Below are positions 45,827-53,487 of a DNA stretch of 64,000 nt, piece by piece (positions within the stretch are counted from its first letter, which is position 1; the number at the start of each line of letters is the position of its first letter). The translations under genes were made by a program, and so were the position numbers. Source of the stretch: Jiangella endophytica (lineage in GTDB: Bacteria; Actinomycetota; Actinomycetes; Jiangellales; Jiangellaceae). A model generated the notes under the pieces. That model made no database searches. It saw only the letters and a list, made by a program, of their open reading frames with translations, and was not told the DNA's origin. The stretch lies in contig NZ_QVAI01000017.1 of assembly GCF_003427025.1 (NCBI RefSeq), positions 107,505 to 171,504 of the forward strand, in the 5' to 3' direction.

Positions 45827-46756
45827 ATGAGGAGACCCGTCATTCGATCTCTCCTGGCCGGCGCCGCACTCGTGGTGTCCGGCTTCGCTGCCACTCCGGC
45901 ACTGGCCGGAACGGATGTCACGACGGCGACCGCCGACGGCGTCCGGGCGTCCGAGGTCGTGCACCAGGAACTGGCGACGACACGGGCACAGCAGCGCGCC
46001 GCGGAGGCCTATTGGACGCCCGAGCGCATGCGGGCGGCCGTCCCCGCCGACGCCACGGTGGCCGGCGACGCGAGCACGGCCTCGCCGACGTCGCGCGACA
46101 TCGCGCCCGCCGCCGTCCCCGAGAACCCGCGCCCGCAGCTGGGCAAGGTCTTCTTCACCGTCGGCGGCGTCGACTACGTCTGCTCGGGCACCACCACGAA
46201 CAGCTCCAACGGCGACGTCGTGACGACCGCCGGCCACTGCCTGCACGAAGGCGACGGCGGGGCGTTCGCCTCACAGTTCACCTTCGTCCCCGCCTACAAC
46301 AACGGCTCCGCGCCGTACGGCCAGTGGTCGGCGTCGGACCTGTACACCTCCAGCGGCTGGGCCAACAGCGGCGACTTCAACGTCGACGTCGGCTTCGCGG
46401 TCATGAACGAGAACTCGTCCGGCCAGAGCCTCACCGGCGTCGTCGGCTCGTACCCGATCGCGTTCAACCTGTCCCGCGGCCTGAGCTACACGTCCTACGG
46501 CTACCCGGCGGCCGCGCCCTTCAACGGCCAGACGCTGTACTCGTGCAGCGGCACCGCCCGCAACGACCCGTCCGGCCTGCAGACACAGGGCATCACCTGT
46601 GACATGACCGGCGGCTCGTCCGGCGGTGGCTGGATCACCGGTGGCCGGCTGAACTCAGTGAACAGTTACAAGTACAACAACGACGCCAACACGATGTACG
46701 GCCCGTACTTCGGCAGCACGGCGCAGTCCATCTACAACGCGGCCGCGACCGCCTGA
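45827..46756 (+). CDS. Secreted trypsin-like serine protease
   Basis: 309 residues from ATG 45827 (AGGGAGGA six nt upstream). Signal peptide about 1-27, then a propeptide of about 75 residues. Catalytic triad: His137 in TTAGHC, Asp187 in FNVDVGFA, Ser265 in GGSSGGGW. The chymotrypsin fold with four Cys suggests two disulfides. Likely a scavenging exoprotease. The small dyad CCTGT-N5-ACAGG at 45745-45759 lies in its promoter region. Confidence 0.92.
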   Translation: MRRPVIRSLLAGAALVVSGFAATPALAGTDVTTATADGVRASEVVHQELATTRAQQRAAEAYWTPERMRAAVPADATVAGDASTASPTSRDIAPAAVPENPRPQLGKVFFTVGGVDYVCSGTTTNSSNGDVVTTAGHCLHEGDGGAFASQFTFVPAYNNGSAPYGQWSASDLYTSSGWANSGDFNVDVGFAVMNENSSGQSLTGVVGSYPIAFNLSRGLSYTSYGYPAAAPFNGQTLYSCSGTARNDPSGLQTQGITCDMTGGSSGGGWITGGRLNSVNSYKYNNDANTMYGPYFGSTAQSIYNAAATA

Positions 46757-46770
46757 CGGCCGACCAGACC

Positions 46771-46816
46771 AGCGCCGCTCCACCGGCGATCCCCCGTACG
46801 CCGGTGGGGCGGCGCT
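46771..46816. terminator. 18-bp hairpin after the protease gene
   Basis: AGCGCCGCTCCACCGGCG pairs with CGCCGGTGGGGCGGCGCT (one wobble) over a 10-nt loop, 15 nt after the stop codon. Confidence 0.7.
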
Positions 46817-46820
46817 GCCA

Positions 46821-46855
46821 CGTGGGTGCGGGCACCCCCGCGGCCCGCACCCACG
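46821..46855. terminator. Second hairpin, perfect 13-bp stem
   Basis: CGTGGGTGCGGGC pairs with GCCCGCACCCACG over a 9-nt loop, directly before the dispersed palindrome. Confidence 0.6.
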
Positions 46856-46857
46856 AC

Positions 46858-46928
46858 GTTGATCTTGGAGTTGTTCGGCCATCGCGTCCGAATTGCCCGA
46901 TAGATGGACGAAGAACTCCAAGATCAAC
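46858..46928. repeat. Long palindromic element, copy B
   Basis: 25-bp arms (46858-46882 with 46904-46928) with two mismatches and a 21-nt loop. Its reverse complement matches copy A (19032-19125) through arms and loop, so the two copies are inverted relative to each other. Again it lies between convergent genes (ends 46756 and 46950). Confidence 0.9.
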
Positions 46929-46949
46929 TTGGCTGGGGTGGGAGAGGCG

Positions 46950-48284
46950 TCAGTCCTCGGTGAGAACGGCGCGCAGGTCAGGCAGCGCGCCCAGCTCGGC
47001 CTCGACCAGCCGCTCCGCCGTCGTGACGGAGTCGACCAGCGGGTGGCTGGCCAGCGCCGCCACCGCCGCTCGCCGGGAACCGGACCGGGCCGCCGCGATG
47101 GTGGCCCGCTCGGTCGCCTTCACCGACGCCACCAGCGCGGCCGCCGCCGGGTCCAGGGCGCCGGCCGCCAGCGGGTGGGCGCCGTTGCGGCCGACCAGGC
47201 AGGGCACCTCGACGACGGCGTCGGCCTCGACGCCGGGGAGGGCGGAGCGGTTGCGGACGTTGAGCACCAGGGTGGCGCGCTCGTCCGCGGCGATGGCACG
47301 CATGAGTGTCAGAGCGACGCGGTCGTAACCGCCGCCGTCGAGGTCGGCGGTGTCGCGGTCGCCGACGCCGGCGGCCTCGCGGCTCTCGGACATGTAGGTG
47401 GCCTCGCGCTCGCGCCGCACCTCGTCCCACCGCTCGGCCGCGCCCGCACCGCCGGCCGAGCCGACGTAGAACCCGGCCTGCTGCTCCAGCAGGAACTCCC
47501 CACGGGTGGCCGGCGCCGCCTGCGCCGACGCGATGGCGTCGCGGGTGAAGTAGTAGTAATAGAGGTACTCGTTCGGGATGGCGCCCAGCGAGCGCAGCCA
47601 GGGCGCCCCGAACAGCTTCCCCTCCTCGAACGTGCCGAGCAGGTCGTCCGACGCGAGCAGGCCGGGCAGCACGTCGCGCCCGCCGACCAGCACCCGCCGC
47701 AGCCAGCCGAGGTGGTTGAGCCCGGCGTAGTCGAACCACGCGTCGCTCATCGGGACGTCCAGCGCGCGGGCGACCCGGCGGAACAGCCCGACCGGGGAGT
47801 CGCAGATGCCGATGACGCGATCGCCGAGCACCGAGCTCATCGCCTCGGTGACCATGCCGGCCGGGTTGGTGAAGTTGATGACCCACGCGTCGGGCGCCTC
47901 GGCGGCGATCGTCGACGCCAGCCGCAGCGCGACCGGCACCGTCCGCAACCCGTACAGCACGCCGCCGGCGCCGGTGGTCTCCTGGCCCAGCACGCCCTGG
48001 CCCAGCGCGGTCCGCTCGTCGCAGGACCGTCCGGCCAGGCCGCCGACACGGATCGCCGAGAAGACGAAGTCGGTGCCGCGCACCGCCGCCGCGAGGTCGT
48101 TCTCGACCACCAGCTCCGGGCCCCGGCCACCGGAGCGTTCCTCGAGCACCGCCCGCACGGCCCGCACCCGTTCGGCGTCGGTGTCGTACAGAACGACCGT
48201 GTCGACGCCGGACTCCTCGCTCGCCAGAGCGCGGTGCACCAGCGGGACGCGGAAACCGCCGCCCCCGAGGATCGTCAACCTCAT
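46950..48284 (-). CDS. Glycoside hydrolase family 4 (6-phospho-beta-glucosidase-like)
   Basis: 444 residues; ATG overlaps the DeoR stop by 4 nt. GH4 enzymes use NAD+ and a divalent metal. Seen: Rossmann start LTILGGGGFRVP, INFTNPAGMVTEA, the metal-ligand Cys161 in IGICDSPVG and His191 in GLNHLGW, which suit the 6-phospho-beta-glycosidase branch. No PTS is present; the divergent operon offers an ABC importer and a PfkB kinase instead, so phosphorylation may occur after uptake. Substrate unknown. Confidence 0.9.
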   Translation of the reverse strand: MRLTILGGGGFRVPLVHRALASEESGVDTVVLYDTDAERVRAVRAVLEERSGGRGPELVVENDLAAAVRGTDFVFSAIRVGGLAGRSCDERTALGQGVLGQETTGAGGVLYGLRTVPVALRLASTIAAEAPDAWVINFTNPAGMVTEAMSSVLGDRVIGICDSPVGLFRRVARALDVPMSDAWFDYAGLNHLGWLRRVLVGGRDVLPGLLASDDLLGTFEEGKLFGAPWLRSLGAIPNEYLYYYYFTRDAIASAQAAPATRGEFLLEQQAGFYVGSAGGAGAAERWDEVRREREATYMSESREAAGVGDRDTADLDGGGYDRVALTLMRAIAADERATLVLNVRNRSALPGVEADAVVEVPCLVGRNGAHPLAAGALDPAAAALVASVKATERATIAAARSGSRRAAVAALASHPLVDSVTTAERLVEAELGALPDLRAVLTED

Positions 48285-49033
48285 ACGAGAACCACCTTCA
48301 CACCGCTCTCCCGGAGCGCCCCGAGGGCCTCGGTGCCCTCGGCAGCATCGGTCACGACGACGTCCAGGGCGTCGGGTCCGCACACGGTGGCGAACCCCGT
48401 CCCTGGGAACTTCTCCGCGTCGGCGAGCAGGATGACCTGGTCGGCCGCCGCGATCATGGCCCGGCGCACCGGCACCTCGACCACCGTGGTGTCGACGACA
48501 GCGCCGTCGGCGCGCACCCCGCTGGTCCCCATGAACAACTTGCCGGCACGCAGCTGGCGTACGGCGTCCTCGGTGAGGAAGCCGACCAGCGACTTGTAGT
48601 TGCGCCGCACCACCCCGCCGAGCAGGATCAGCTCGATGTCCGGGTCGGGCAGCAGCTCCTCGTACACGGCCATGTTGGCGGTCATGACCGTGACCTTGCG
48701 ACCGCGCAGGTGCACGGCCAGCCGGTGCACCGTCGTGCCGATGTCGAGCAGCAGCACGTCGCCGTCCTCGACCATGTCGGCCGCCCGCCGGGCGATGGCG
48801 TCCTTCGCGCGGTGCGCCTCGGTGGCGACGGCCGCGAACGACGGCTCCAGCGACGGGCTGGCGGCCGCGCCGCCGCGCACCCGGGTGAGCAGACCCTGCT
48901 CCTCCAGCCACGCGAGGTCGCGCCGGATGGTCGCCTGGCTGACACCCAGCCGGGTGCCCAGCACGGTGACGGACACCGGACCCTCGGCACGGAGGGTCTG
49001 CATGATGAGCTCATACCGGCGCTGCGCAAGCAC
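48281..49033 (-). CDS. DeoR/GlpR-family transcriptional repressor
   Basis: 250 residues from GTG 49033 (MLAQRRYELIMQTLRAEG). DeoR helix-turn-helix VSVTVLGTRLGVSQATIRRDLAWLEEQGLLTRVRGGA, then the DeoR-C sugar-phosphate-sensing domain with DVLLLDIGTTVHRLA and LFMGTSGVRADG. Such regulators respond to phosphorylated sugars, fitting the kinase encoded divergently. Operator half-sites lie at 49055-49155. Cotranscribed with the GH4 gene. Confidence 0.93.
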   Translation of the reverse strand: MLAQRRYELIMQTLRAEGPVSVTVLGTRLGVSQATIRRDLAWLEEQGLLTRVRGGAAASPSLEPSFAAVATEAHRAKDAIARRAADMVEDGDVLLLDIGTTVHRLAVHLRGRKVTVMTANMAVYEELLPDPDIELILLGGVVRRNYKSLVGFLTEDAVRQLRAGKLFMGTSGVRADGAVVDTTVVEVPVRRAMIAAADQVILLADAEKFPGTGFATVCGPDALDVVVTDAAEGTEALGALRESGVKVVLV

Positions 49034-49054
49034 GGCTGCACCATATCAGTCATC

Positions 49055-49155
49055 TTCGCTCAATCGAACAGTAGTCACGCCGAAACGTGATCAGAGCTGA
49101 GCGAAATGCCGGGTTCGGGCTGGTGGCGACACGAGCGATGCATCACAACCGCTCA
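49055..49155. promoter_or_regulatory. Operator half-sites between deoR and the kinase operon
   Basis: TTCGCTCA (49055-49062) and its exact inverse TGAGCGAA (49098-49105) face each other across 35 nt; further half-sites GAGCGA (49133-49138) and CGCTCA (49150-49155) follow. These are the best candidates for DeoR binding. Confidence 0.55.
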
Positions 49156-49159
49156 TATC

Positions 49160-49188
49160 TTGTCATTTGCGCGCACCCCCACTAGGGT
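49160..49188 (+). promoter_or_regulatory. Promoter of the sugar kinase/ABC operon
   Basis: TTGTCA (49160-49165), 17-nt spacer, TAGGGT (49183-49188). The last DeoR-type half-site ends five nt before the -35. Confidence 0.65.
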
Positions 49189-49215
49189 TCGACGCAACCC
49201 TTGGGAGGAATGGCC

Positions 49216-49216
49216 G
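49216..49216 (+). promoter_or_regulatory. Start choice for the PfkB kinase
   Basis: GGAGGA at 49204-49209 abuts the ATG at 49210 but lies six nt from GTG 49216, so the GTG is the more likely start. Confidence 0.6.
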
Positions 49217-50313
49217 TGTCGAACATCGCTCGTGACCCGTACCGCGCTCCGTCGCGGCACGACCCGCTGGCCGCGCAGCGCTCGGACGGCGCTCCCGAGC
49301 TCGACGTCTTCCTCACCGGGACCGTGTTCTTCGACATCATCTTCATCGGCATGGAGGGCCCGCCGAAGCAGGGCACCGAGGTGTGGGCCGACGGCATGGG
49401 CTCCAGCCCGGGCGGCGTCGCCAACCTCGCCGTCGCCGCCGCGCGGCTCGGGCTGCGCACCGGTCTGGCCGCGGCGTTCGGCGAAGACCTCTACGGCGAT
49501 TACTGCCGGCAGACACTCGGGGTCCAGGAGGGCGTCGACCTCACCTACTCGCGCTACGTCACCGGCTGGCACTCGCCGGTCACGGTGTCGATGGTCTATC
49601 AGCGCGACCGCGCCATGGTCACCCACGGGCACCGTCCCGAGGCGCTGGACCGGCTGGTCACGCACCCGCCGCAGGCCCGGTCGTGCTTCGTCGACCTGGG
49701 CGGCGAGCGGCAGCCGTGGGTCGACTCCGTGGCGGCCTCCGGCGGCCGGGTCTTCGCCGACCTCGGCTGGGACCCGGAGGACCGCTGGGATCTCGGCCGG
49801 CTGCGCGAGAGCCTGTCCGGCTGCTTCGCCTTCTCCCCCAACGCCGTCGAGGCCATGAGCTACACCCGCACCGACAGCCCCGAGGCCGCGGTCGAGAAGC
49901 TGGCCGAACTGGTGCCGCTGGCGGTCGTCACCAACGGCGCCGACGGCGCGCTCGCGTTCGACAAGGACCTCGGCCGCCCGGTGAAGGCGGCGGCGGTCCC
50001 CGTCGAGGCGCTCGACCCCACCGGCGCCGGGGACGTGTTCGTCGCCGGTCTCATGGTGGGTACGCTGGCGGGCTGGCCGCTGCTGCACAGCCTGCGGCTG
50101 GCCAACCTGGGTGCCGCGCTCTCGGTGCGGCACTTCGGCGGCGCGCTGGCGTCGCCCGGCTGGGGCGACATCGCGGTGTGGTACCGCGAGACGGGATCGA
50201 AGGACCCCGCCCTCGCCGGCGACTACGAGTTCCTGAACACGATCGTTCCGGACAACGCCGTCCCGGAGGTGTCGCGTGCCATCGCGACGCTGGGATTCCG
50301 GGCCGGCCGCTGA
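49216..50313 (+). CDS. PfkB-family carbohydrate kinase
   Basis: 365 residues from GTG 49216. Ribokinase fold: LDVFLTGTVFFDIIFIGM, the substrate-binding GSSPGGVANLAVAAARLG, and the ATP/catalytic signature DPTGAGDVFVAG. About 33 residues precede the first strand, longer than ribokinase. As first gene of the importer operon it should phosphorylate the imported sugar or glycoside, generating the probable DeoR signal and a GH4 substrate. Followed 43 nt later by the binding protein. Confidence 0.9.
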   Translation: MSNIARDPYRAPSRHDPLAAQRSDGAPELDVFLTGTVFFDIIFIGMEGPPKQGTEVWADGMGSSPGGVANLAVAAARLGLRTGLAAAFGEDLYGDYCRQTLGVQEGVDLTYSRYVTGWHSPVTVSMVYQRDRAMVTHGHRPEALDRLVTHPPQARSCFVDLGGERQPWVDSVAASGGRVFADLGWDPEDRWDLGRLRESLSGCFAFSPNAVEAMSYTRTDSPEAAVEKLAELVPLAVVTNGADGALAFDKDLGRPVKAAAVPVEALDPTGAGDVFVAGLMVGTLAGWPLLHSLRLANLGAALSVRHFGGALASPGWGDIAVWYRETGSKDPALAGDYEFLNTIVPDNAVPEVSRAIATLGFRAGR

Positions 50314-50356
50314 CCGGACACCTGGGCACACCGACATTTTCCGAAAGGGCCGACTC

Positions 50357-51721
50357 ATGACGCTGTCGATCACGAGGACCAGCACCCGGCTGTGCGCGGC
50401 TGCCGCCGTCGCACTGCTGATCGGGGCGTGCGCACCGGGCGACGACGGTGACGACGGCGACGCGAGCAGCGCGCCCACCGCGGGCGACGTCGCCACCGAC
50501 CCGTCCGATCTGGGCGACGTCACGCTGACGGTGTGGGACCAGGAGGTCCGCGAAGGCCAGACCGAGCAGATCGAGGCGCTCAACGCCGCGTTCGAGGAGG
50601 CCTACCCGAACATCACCATCGAGCGGGTGTCGCGTTCCACCGACGACCTGCGCACCACGCTGCGCCTCGCGCTGTCCGGCGACGACGCGCCCGACGTCGT
50701 CCAGGCCAACAACGGCCGCCCCGAGATGGGCCAATACGTCGCGTCCAGCCTGCTCACCCCGCTCGACGGCTATGCCGAGGGCTACGGCTGGTTCGACCGC
50801 TTCCCCGAGTCGGTGCGCGCGCTCGCGTCGTACAGCGACGACGGCGCCACCTACGGCGAGGGCGACCTCTACGGGCTGCCGCAGATGGGTGAGATCGTCG
50901 GCCTCTACTACAGCAAGTCCAAGCTGGCCGCGCTCGGCATCGAGCCGCCCGAGACCACCGACGACTTCGTGGCGGCGCTGCAGGCGGCGCAGGCGGCCGG
51001 CGAGGTGCCGATCCAGTTCGGCAACTCCGAGCCGTGGGCCGGCATCCACGAGTTCGGGTTCGTCCAGAACCAGTTCTCCGACGCCGACACCATCCGCAAC
51101 CTCGGGTTCGGGCGGCCGGGCGCGTCCTGGACGTCCGACGACAACGTCGCGGCGGCCGAGGCGACCCGCGAGTGGGTCGACGCCGGCTACTTCGTCGACG
51201 GCTTCAACGGCGTCTCCTACGACAGCGCCTGGCAGGCGTTCGCCCAGGGCACCGGCGTGTTCTTCGTCGGCGGCACCTGGCTGGTCGCCGACCTCACGTC
51301 GGCCATGGGCGACGACGTCGGCTTCGTGCTCCCGCCGGCCGGCGCCAGCGGCTCGCACCTCGTCACCGGCGGCATCAGCATCCCGTGGGCCATCCCGGCC
51401 AACAGCGATGCCAAGGAGGCCGCGGCCGCCTACATCGACTTCATCACCAGCTCCGACGCCATGACGGCGGTCACCGAGGCCGGCAACCTCCCGGTCATCG
51501 AGGCCGACCAGCAGACCACCACCGGGCTGCAGTCCGAGGTGTTCGCCGCGTGGGCGCAGGCCGGCCAGGAAGACCTCGTCGTGCCGTACCTCGACTACGC
51601 CACCGAGACGTTCTACGACACCATCACCGTCGCGGTGCAGAACCTCATGGGCGGCCAGAGCGATCCGCAGCAGTTCCTCGACACGCTCGAGGCCGAGTAC
51701 ACCGCGGCCACCGGCAGCTGA
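50357..51721 (+). CDS. Sugar ABC transporter substrate-binding lipoprotein
   Basis: 454 residues from ATG 50357. Lipobox LIGAC at about residues 21-25, then an Asp/Gly-rich linker and the CUT1 periplasmic-binding fold: VTLTVWDQEVREGQ, APDVVQANNGRPEMGQYV, DLYGLPQMGEIVGLYY and a late GTWLVADLTSAMGD. Binds oligosaccharides outside the cell for the two permeases that follow. Its ligand is not predictable from sequence, though the operon suggests a beta-glycoside or amino-sugar. Confidence 0.93.
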   Translation: MTLSITRTSTRLCAAAAVALLIGACAPGDDGDDGDASSAPTAGDVATDPSDLGDVTLTVWDQEVREGQTEQIEALNAAFEEAYPNITIERVSRSTDDLRTTLRLALSGDDAPDVVQANNGRPEMGQYVASSLLTPLDGYAEGYGWFDRFPESVRALASYSDDGATYGEGDLYGLPQMGEIVGLYYSKSKLAALGIEPPETTDDFVAALQAAQAAGEVPIQFGNSEPWAGIHEFGFVQNQFSDADTIRNLGFGRPGASWTSDDNVAAAEATREWVDAGYFVDGFNGVSYDSAWQAFAQGTGVFFVGGTWLVADLTSAMGDDVGFVLPPAGASGSHLVTGGISIPWAIPANSDAKEAAAAYIDFITSSDAMTAVTEAGNLPVIEADQQTTTGLQSEVFAAWAQAGQEDLVVPYLDYATETFYDTITVAVQNLMGGQSDPQQFLDTLEAEYTAATGS

Positions 51722-51761
51722 TGGCGGCGGCAGGTGCCCGCCCGGCGGAGGGCACGCACTC

Positions 51762-52649
51762 ATGCAGGTGAGCAGTAGGGGGCCCGGCGAACCACGCCGG
51801 GTCGCCTACCTCTACATCCTGCCGGCGCTGCTGGTCTTCGGCCTGTTCGTCCTGGTCCCGCTGGCACGGACGGCGCAGTTCTCGCTCTACGAGTGGAACG
51901 GCCTGGGCTCCAGCACGTGGGCGGGACTGTCGAACTACCGCGACGTCTTCACCGAGCCGCAGCTGCGCGGCGCGTTCGTCCACGCGCTCGTGCTGATCGT
52001 GTTCTACGCGGTCATCCCGGTGACGCTCGGGCTGCTGCTGGCCGCGGCGATGAGCCGGGCGGTGCTGCGGGGCATGGGGTTCTTCCGGGTCGTGCTGTTC
52101 CTGCCGCAGGTCATCCCGATGGTCGTGGTGGCCATCGCGTGGCGCCAGATCTACGAGCCGAACGGGCCGCTCAACGACGTGCTCCGGTTCGTCGGGCTGG
52201 ACTCCCTGGCGCGGCCGTGGCTCGGCGACTACACCTGGGCGCTGCCGTCGGTGGGCATCGTCGGCACCTGGGTCGGCACCGGTCTGTGCCTGGTGCTGTT
52301 CCTGGCCGGCATGTCGCGCATCCCGCGCGAGCTGTACGAGGCGGCCCGGCTCGACGGCGCCGGCCCGTTCCGCGAGTTCCGCGCCATCACGCTGCCGTCG
52401 CTGCGCGGTGAGATGGCGGTCGCGCTGACGCTGACCGTCATCGCCGCACTGAAGACGTTCGACCTCGTCTACGTCATGACCAGCGGCGGGCCGGGCACCG
52501 AGACCACCGTGCCGTCGTACCAGGTCTACAACAACGCGTTCCTGCTGGGCCGGGTCGGCATCGCGACCGCGCTGGCGGTGGTGCTGACGCTGATCGTGTT
52601 CGTGGCGACGGTGCTGATCAACCGGGTCGGCGAACGGGGAGAACGATGA
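51762..52649 (+). CDS. CUT1 sugar ABC permease (MalF-type)
   Basis: 295 residues, six membrane helices. The EAA loop that contacts the ATPase is YEAARLDGAGPFREFRAITLP. N-terminal motif LYILPALLVFGLFVLVPLA is typical of MalF-type permeases. It overlaps the next permease by 4 nt. No ATP-binding subunit is encoded nearby; actinomycetes usually supply a shared MsiK-type ATPase. Confidence 0.95.
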   Translation: MQVSSRGPGEPRRVAYLYILPALLVFGLFVLVPLARTAQFSLYEWNGLGSSTWAGLSNYRDVFTEPQLRGAFVHALVLIVFYAVIPVTLGLLLAAAMSRAVLRGMGFFRVVLFLPQVIPMVVVAIAWRQIYEPNGPLNDVLRFVGLDSLARPWLGDYTWALPSVGIVGTWVGTGLCLVLFLAGMSRIPRELYEAARLDGAGPFREFRAITLPSLRGEMAVALTLTVIAALKTFDLVYVMTSGGPGTETTVPSYQVYNNAFLLGRVGIATALAVVLTLIVFVATVLINRVGERGER

Positions 52650-53449
52650 TCTCGCGCGGAGAACGGCTGGCGAACTACGCCGTGCTGGCGCTGTTCGCGG
52701 TGATCGCCGTGTTCCCGGTGCTGCTGATCCTGCAGACGGCGCTGTCGAACGACCAGATCGGCGGCGGCGGATCGTTCCACTTCGAGAACTTCGCCGACGC
52801 CTGGGATCAGGGCCACTTCGGCTCCTACCTGCGCACCAGCATCGTCGTCGCGATCCTGGTGGTCGGGCTGTCGACGCTGTTCTCGGTGCTGGCCGGCTAC
52901 GCGTTCGGCACCATGCGGTTCCGCGGCTCCGAGGTGCTGTTCTACGTCATCCTGCTGGGCATCATGGTGCCCGCGGAGGCGCTGGTCATCGCCCTGTACT
53001 TCGACCTGCGCGAGCTGGGGCTGACGAACACGCTGGTGGCGATCGTCATGCCGCAGGTGGCGCAGTCGACCGCGTTCGGCACGTTCTGGATGCGCGCCTA
53101 CTTCCGCGGCAGCTCCCGCGAGGTCGTCGAGGCCGCCCGCCTCGACGGCGCCGGGCACTGGGCCACGCTGTGGCGGATCCTCGTGCCGATGGGCCGGCCG
53201 GCCGTGACCACGATGATCGTGCTGATCTTCATGTGGACGTGGAACGAGTTCCTCATCCCGCTGATCATGGCCACCGACGAGAGCCTGCGCACCGCACCGC
53301 TGGGCCTGGCCTTCTTCCAGGGCCAGTACACGTCCGGAACGGCGCTGCTGGCCGCCGGGGCGACGCTCGTCGCACTGCCGGTCGTCGTGCTCTACCTGTT
53401 CCTGCAGCGTCACTTCATCCGGGGGATGGTCGAGGGCGCGGTCAAGTAG
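52646..53449 (+). CDS. CUT1 sugar ABC permease (MalG-type)
   Basis: 267 residues, six membrane helices. EAA loop VEAARLDGAGHWATLWRILVP. MalG-type C-terminus with WTWNEFLIPLIM. Second half of the channel, coupled by ATGA overlap to the MalF-type gene. The PIG-L gene starts 38 nt downstream on the same strand. Confidence 0.95.
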   Translation: MISRGERLANYAVLALFAVIAVFPVLLILQTALSNDQIGGGGSFHFENFADAWDQGHFGSYLRTSIVVAILVVGLSTLFSVLAGYAFGTMRFRGSEVLFYVILLGIMVPAEALVIALYFDLRELGLTNTLVAIVMPQVAQSTAFGTFWMRAYFRGSSREVVEAARLDGAGHWATLWRILVPMGRPAVTTMIVLIFMWTWNEFLIPLIMATDESLRTAPLGLAFFQGQYTSGTALLAAGATLVALPVVVLYLFLQRHFIRGMVEGAVK

Positions 53450-53487
53450 CGCCCCGAAGTGTTCGTCACAACTCGAGAGGAGTCACC

